A model generated the notes under the pieces. That model searched no databases. It was not told where the DNA came from and saw only the letters and a list, made by a program, of their open reading frames with translations. The position numbers and the translations under genes are program-made. This document shows positions 6,047-9,109 of a stretch of DNA of 9,109 nucleotides, one piece after another (positions within the stretch are counted from its first letter, which is position 1; every line of letters starts with the position of its first letter). Source of the DNA: Bacteroidales bacterium (GTDB taxonomy: Bacteria > Bacteroidota > Bacteroidia > Bacteroidales > JALTDM01); assembly GCA_027073875.1 (NCBI GenBank), contig JALTEO010000158.1:1-9109 (forward strand). Reading direction: 5' to 3'.

Positions 6047-7399
6047 TTAATTCTTAAACAATTGTTTAATCATTTCAGAAATCCTATTGACAAAAATAAT
6101 ATTAATTCTTAAATCTGTAAGCAAGATTTTATTTAATCCTGACACAAAGACTTTCTCATATCCTATTTTCTCAGCTTCAGCAATGCGTTGATCTATTTTT
6201 TTTACGGGCAAAATTTCACCGGACAGCCCTACCTCTCCGATAAAACAAGTTTTAGTTGAAATAATCTGATCGAAATAAGAAGAAACCAATGCTGCCAAAA
6301 CAGCTAAATCGATAGAAACATCGGATACCTTAATACCGCCAACAACATTCAGGAAAACATCTTTATTTCCAATCTTCAGTTTTTGTTTTTTCTCCAATAC
6401 TGCCAAAATCATATTTAATCTTTTGGCATCGTAGCCGGTAACCACTCTTTGTGGTGCAGAATAAACCGCATTGGTAACCAGAGCTTGTATTTCGACAAAG
6501 AAATTGCGTCCACCTTCGATAAATGATCCAACAGTTGTTCCGGAATCTTTTTCGGTTTGTGTTACCAAAAATTCGGAGGGATTTACTACTTCCCGCAATC
6601 CTTTTTGTGTCATTTCAAAAATACCGATTTCGGCGGTAGAACCAAAACGATTTTTCAAGGGACGAAGCACTCTGTAATAATTATGTCTGTCGCCCTCAAA
6701 CTGGAATACTGCATCTACCATATGCTCAAGCACTTTTGGACCGGCTACCGCACCATCTTTATTAATGTGTCCTATTAAAATAAAAGGAATATCTTTTGTT
6801 TTAGCCACTTCAATAATCTGTTGTGCACATTCTTTCATCTGTGAAATGCTGCCAATCAGAAAATCATTTTTCTCAGAATAAACCGTTTGTATCGAGTCGA
6901 TAATTACTAATTCCGGATTTTCTTTTTCAACGGTTTTTAGAACAACCTCAAGATTTTTCTCATTAGAAAAAAGCGTATTATCGTCAAAAGATTTCTCTAT
7001 CCGTTCTGCCCGCATTTTAATTTGCGACAAGCTCTCCTCTCCTGAAAAATAAATGATTTTCCTTCGCTTAAGTTTCAATGCCAATTGCAATAATAGGGTA
7101 GATTTTCCAATGCCGGGTTCACCGGCCAATAAGTTTACAGACCCTAATACCACTCCTCCCCCCAACACTCGATTAAATTCGGAAAAAGGAAATTCAATCC
7201 GCGTTTCTGTATTCTCAGGAATTTCCGAAAGAGCATATAGTTCGACAGCTTCACGCTTTGTTCCGGTATTTTTGTTGTGAGAAGAAATATGTTCCTCCAC
7301 ATAAGTATTCCACTCATTACAAACAGGGCACTTCCCTATCCATTTAGGAGAAGTTGCACCACAGTTTTGACATACAAATTGAATCTTTTCTTTTGCCAA
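6047..7399 (-). CDS. radA: DNA repair protein RadA (Sms), probable TTG start
   Basis: RecA-like ATPase that helps branch migration and processing of recombination intermediates. 450 residues from a TTG at 7399-7397, the family's usual length. From that start: a zinc finger CQNC-x10-CPVC (Cys10, 13, 24, 27); Walker A GEPGIGKST (93-101); Walker B LVIIDS (164-169); the RadA-specific KNRFG motif (249-253); and a C-terminal Lon-like domain with GEVGLSGEI (388-396). The TTG gives MAKEKIQFVCQNCGA, the normal RadA beginning, one base after the stop of the lipoprotein gene (TAA-A-TTG). The frame is open further upstream to an ATG at 7453 and a TTG at 7462, but these would add 18 to 21 residues not usual for RadA and would overlap the lipoprotein gene. 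The one-base spacing suggests translational coupling to that gene. Function is certain; the start is likely but not proven. Confidence 0.95.
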   Translation of the reverse strand: MAKEKIQFVCQNCGATSPKWIGKCPVCNEWNTYVEEHISSHNKNTGTKREAVELYALSEIPENTETRIEFPFSEFNRVLGGGVVLGSVNLLAGEPGIGKSTLLLQLALKLKRRKIIYFSGEESLSQIKMRAERIEKSFDDNTLFSNEKNLEVVLKTVEKENPELVIIDSIQTVYSEKNDFLIGSISQMKECAQQIIEVAKTKDIPFILIGHINKDGAVAGPKVLEHMVDAVFQFEGDRHNYYRVLRPLKNRFGSTAEIGIFEMTQKGLREVVNPSEFLVTQTEKDSGTTVGSFIEGGRNFFVEIQALVTNAVYSAPQRVVTGYDAKRLNMILAVLEKKQKLKIGNKDVFLNVVGGIKVSDVSIDLAVLAALVSSYFDQIISTKTCFIGEVGLSGEILPVKKIDQRIAEAEKIGYEKVFVSGLNKILLTDLRINIIFVNRISEMIKQLFKN

Positions 7400-7400
7400 T

Positions 7401-7796
7401 TTATTGTTTCTTAATAAATTCTTTTCTAACAAAAACTCCTTGTGTATGCCCATTTTGCTCAACCCGCTCCATAATCAGATATTTTTTATTGAGCTTAAGT
7501 ATCTGATATTTTCCGTCATTATCCGTATCAATACCTTTGATTATGACATAATGAGCATCACCAAATTTTTTTTCAATGGCATAAGTAGCAACAATCGTAT
7601 CGGCATTCGTATCTTCAATATGATACTGTGTAAGTGTCTGGTCATCAGCAAAAACCCATGTAATTGCACGGTTGTCCTCATGGTGTTGAAAATACTGATA
7701 TTCCCAAGAACCAATAATCTTTTTCTGATCTCTTTTTTTTGAACAAGATACGATTAACAAAGCAATAATTGGTAAAAAAACTATAAATTTTTTCAT
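7401..7796 (-). CDS. small lipoprotein of unknown function, lipocalin-like
   Basis: 131 residues. A lipoprotein signal peptide is clear: basic MKK, a hydrophobic run (4-16), and a lipobox with the lipidated cysteine at 18 (IVSC). The residues after the cysteine (SKKRDQ) are mostly basic. Bacteroidetes surface-export signals tend to be acidic, so a place on the periplasmic side of the membrane is more likely; that is an inference. The mature part begins IIGSWEYQYF (27-36, with a lipocalin-like G-x-W). Alternating beta-type strands follow, for example ITWVFADDQTLTQYH and YQILKLNKKYLIMERV, ending in GVFVRKEF, a pattern like the small lipocalin-like lipoproteins common in Bacteroidetes. I do not recognise a specific family member. 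The gene follows a good promoter and runs directly into radA, one base apart. The ATG at 7796 has no Shine-Dalgarno-like sequence, as is usual in this phylum. Confidence 0.85.
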   Translation of the reverse strand: MKKFIVFLPIIALLIVSCSKKRDQKKIIGSWEYQYFQHHEDNRAITWVFADDQTLTQYHIEDTNADTIVATYAIEKKFGDAHYVIIKGIDTDNDGKYQILKLNKKYLIMERVEQNGHTQGVFVRKEFIKKQ

Positions 7797-7896
7797 ATTA
7801 ATTTATTTTGCAAGTACCATCTACCAATCAGTTTATTTTTCTGCAATTCAGCACACGAAAAAAAGAAAAATATGAATTTTTTTTAATTACCGTATG

Positions 7897-7904
7897 CAAA
7901 TTTA
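7897..7904 (-). promoter_or_regulatory. Bacteroidetes-type -7 box, promoter of lipoprotein-radA
   Basis: TAAATTTG, followed by C, on the minus strand is a perfect match to the Bacteroidetes -7 consensus TAnnTTTG. It lies 100 bases before the lipoprotein ATG, so the transcript would have a leader of about 90 bases. No TTTG is found 19-20 bases upstream; that place is taken by an AT-only inverted repeat. The box itself sits inside a short inverted repeat TATGC-N9-GCATA (7893-7911). Confidence 0.5.
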
Positions 7905-7910
7905 GAGCAT

Positions 7911-7929
7911 AAAAATAATACTTATTTTT
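7911..7929. repeat. AT-only perfect inverted repeat upstream of lipoprotein-radA promoter
   Basis: AAAAATAA-TAC-TTATTTTT on the plus strand, eight paired bases around three. It starts seven bases upstream of the -7 box, so it covers the stretch where the spacer and -33 element would be. It could be an operator, a weak AT-only hairpin ending the rfaE2 transcript, or chance in AT-rich DNA. The remainder of the 164-base spacer (7797-7960) shows no open reading frame of note. Confidence 0.35.
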
Positions 7930-7960
7930 TAATTATAGGGAAGAAACTTTTAATGACCTT

Positions 7961-8452
7961 CTATTTTGCCTGAATTTTCCGTATTATACCGGAAGTTGAA
8001 TGTCCATCTACCAAATCCAATGTAATTACTTCTCCACCGTTTTTTTCTACAATGTCATACCCAACAACTTCTTCTTTTTTGTAGTCCTTTCCTTTAACAA
8101 GAATATCCGGTTTTACTTGTTTTATCAGGTTATATGGTGTATCCTCGTCAAAAATAATCACTTTAGTTACAAATGAGAAACCGGCTAATAAATGAGCTCT
8201 GGCATTTTCGTCCAACAACGGACGATTCGTTCCCTTAAGTCGTTTAACAGAATTGTCTGAATTCAATCCAACAATTAACACATCACCTAAATCAGCCGCT
8301 TTCACCAGATAATCCAAATGTCCTAAGTGCAATAAATCAAAGCAGCCATTTGTAAAAACAATTTTTTGATTCTTAAATCGCCAATAAGCTAAATTCTCAT
8401 TCAACTCATCACGAGAAATAATCTTGGATTTCAAAAAATCATATTTTGTCAT
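7961..8452 (-). CDS. rfaE2: D-glycero-beta-D-manno-heptose 1-phosphate adenylyltransferase
   Basis: Cytoplasmic nucleotidyltransferase that joins AMP from ATP to heptose 1-phosphate, giving ADP-heptose for the LPS inner core or other heptosylated glycans. 163 residues from the ATG at 8452, the usual size of the stand-alone enzyme, which corresponds to domain II of E. coli HldE. Motifs: VFTNGCFDLLHLGH (32-45) with the HxGH nucleotide-binding motif (42-45), LKGTNRPLLDENAR (72-85), PDILVKGKDY (115-124), and HSTSGIIRKI (151-160) at the C-terminus. The kinase domain (HldE domain I) is not fused and not in the window. An in-frame TTG at 8497 would add 15 residues without a counterpart in the family. 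The ATG overlaps the upstream membrane-protein gene by 14 bases, so the two are probably co-translated. Confidence 0.93.
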   Translation of the reverse strand: MTKYDFLKSKIISRDELNENLAYWRFKNQKIVFTNGCFDLLHLGHLDYLVKAADLGDVLIVGLNSDNSVKRLKGTNRPLLDENARAHLLAGFSFVTKVIIFDEDTPYNLIKQVKPDILVKGKDYKKEEVVGYDIVEKNGGEVITLDLVDGHSTSGIIRKIQAK

Positions 8453-9109
8453 CGGTAAGTATTTTTCGTTTTCGAATAAAAACCAAATAACCGGCAATTG
8501 GTCCGACGATAAGAACCATCAACACCTGCGTTTCGTGAAGCAATGTTGCAAATAATAAACCGTCTTCTTTTGTCAATCCGTACATCATAAGTGCCAATGA
8601 CACAATCCAATGATAAGCACCAAATCCGTTTTGAACAGGTGCTACCATACCAAAACTACCTGCCACTAATACAAACAAGGCATCAATTGGTGTTAAATCT
8701 TTTGTTTGCGGAATTGCAAAAAATACAACATATGCCATAATAAAATAGAAGAACCAAATCATAAAGGTGTGGAATAAAAATTCCCATTTTTTCTCCATTT
8801 TCAGCACAGAGATAACCCCATTTTTCATTCCCCATACTTTATCTTTTATCCAATGAATTATTTTATTTTCAGGAAATTTCTTATACAAAAAATAAAAACC
8901 GAAAATCCCTAGAACCGCAACTATTCCAAGTAAAACCAGTAAATAACTATGGTTGGCAAACTTATCACCCAGTGGTGAAAAAACTTTTTCGGCAAAGAAC
9001 TTTCCAAAAAAATTAATTTTGAAAATAAAAACAAAAAACAGCAAAATAAATAAAACCAATAAATCAATTAACCGTTCAGTGATAACAGTCCCAAAAGACT
9101 GGTCAACAG
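8439..9109 (-). CDS. lysylphosphatidylglycerol synthase TM-region/YbhN-type flippase-like protein (partial, N-terminus cut by window edge)
   Basis: Polytopic membrane protein of the PF03706 family (the transmembrane part of MprF, YbhN, AglD). 222 C-terminal residues are visible; the frame runs open past base 9109, so the start lies outside. The visible part begins VDQSFGTVITERLIDLLVL, where the F-G-T-V-x-x-E-R-x-x-D-L stretch is a family hallmark. The second hallmark is GSFGMVAPVQNGFGAYHWIV near the C-terminus. About five hydrophobic helices and a basic end (IRKRKILTDDKI) follow. Members without the catalytic MprF domain are thought to move lipids or lipid-linked compounds; the substrate here is unknown. 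The 14-base overlap with rfaE2 suggests an envelope-related role. The lysyltransferase domain of MprF would follow the membrane part and is absent, so this is not a lysyl-PG synthase. Confidence 0.88.
   Translation of the reverse strand, partial: VDQSFGTVITERLIDLLVLFILLFFVFIFKINFFGKFFAEKVFSPLGDKFANHSYLLVLLGIVAVLGIFGFYFLYKKFPENKIIHWIKDKVWGMKNGVISVLKMEKKWEFLFHTFMIWFFYFIMAYVVFFAIPQTKDLTPIDALFVLVAGSFGMVAPVQNGFGAYHWIVSLALMMYGLTKEDGLLFATLLHETQVLMVLIVGPIAGYLVFIRKRKILTDDKI

Noticed and set aside
8453..8497. TTG start for RfaE2 at 8497
   Set aside because: It would extend the protein by 15 residues deep into the upstream gene; the ATG at 8452 gives the normal size.
8439..9059. Complete 206-residue membrane protein starting at 9059
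   Set aside because: The first codon there is a TTG inside a helix, and the frame continues upstream with the family hallmark F-G-T-V-x-x-E-R to the window edge, so the gene is partial.
1..9109. Mobile element, defence island, CRISPR array, tRNA or other RNA gene
   Set aside because: No transposase, integrase, direct-repeat array or tRNA-like sequence is seen. All genes are housekeeping or envelope/respiratory types on one strand with uniform base composition.

Overview
The window is AT-rich and every gene I can support lies on the minus strand, so it reads from right (9109) to left (1). The gene content suggests an anaerobic or facultative member of the Bacteroidetes. It carries an Rnf operon in the order rseC-rnfB-C-D-G-E-A with a long polyferredoxin RnfB, a stand-alone heptose-1-phosphate adenylyltransferase, and a perfect match (TAAATTTG) to the Bacteroidetes -7 promoter consensus TAnnTTTG. 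The phylum call is an inference from gene order and protein style; the genus cannot be set from this window.

Right end (9109-7961): the C-terminal part of a polytopic flippase-like protein (lysylphosphatidylglycerol synthase TM-region/YbhN-type), cut by the window edge. It overlaps rfaE2 (hldE domain II) by 14 bases; rfaE2 makes ADP-heptose for LPS and related glycans. A 164-base spacer (7960-7797) follows. It holds the best promoter of the window and an AT-only inverted repeat.

Middle (7796-5324): a small lipoprotein of unknown function with a lipocalin-like look is followed after one base by the DNA-repair ATPase radA. RadA most likely starts at a TTG codon. After a 99-base spacer comes a LysE-family exporter.

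Left (5252-1): a tightly packed respiratory operon encodes RseC and the six subunits of the Rnf ferredoxin:NAD+ oxidoreductase. Gaps are 1 to 10 bases, or the genes overlap. RnfB (iron-sulfur polyferredoxin) and RnfC (NADH/FMN/Fe-S) handle electrons on the cytoplasmic side. RnfD and RnfG carry covalent-FMN threonine motifs. RnfA and RnfE form the paired membrane core with matched cysteines. RnfA is cut by the left edge. The complex couples electron flow between ferredoxin and NAD+ to Na+ or H+ movement.

I see no mobile element, CRISPR array, RNA gene or phage gene, and no convincing undescribed system. The points most worth a second look are: a run of Shine-Dalgarno-like sites at four consecutive internal rnf starts, in a phylum that rarely uses them; the G-to-A change in the RnfG flavinylation motif; the cysteine-rich RnfB with its charged tail; the lipoprotein tied to radA; and the promoter/inverted-repeat arrangement at 7893-7929.
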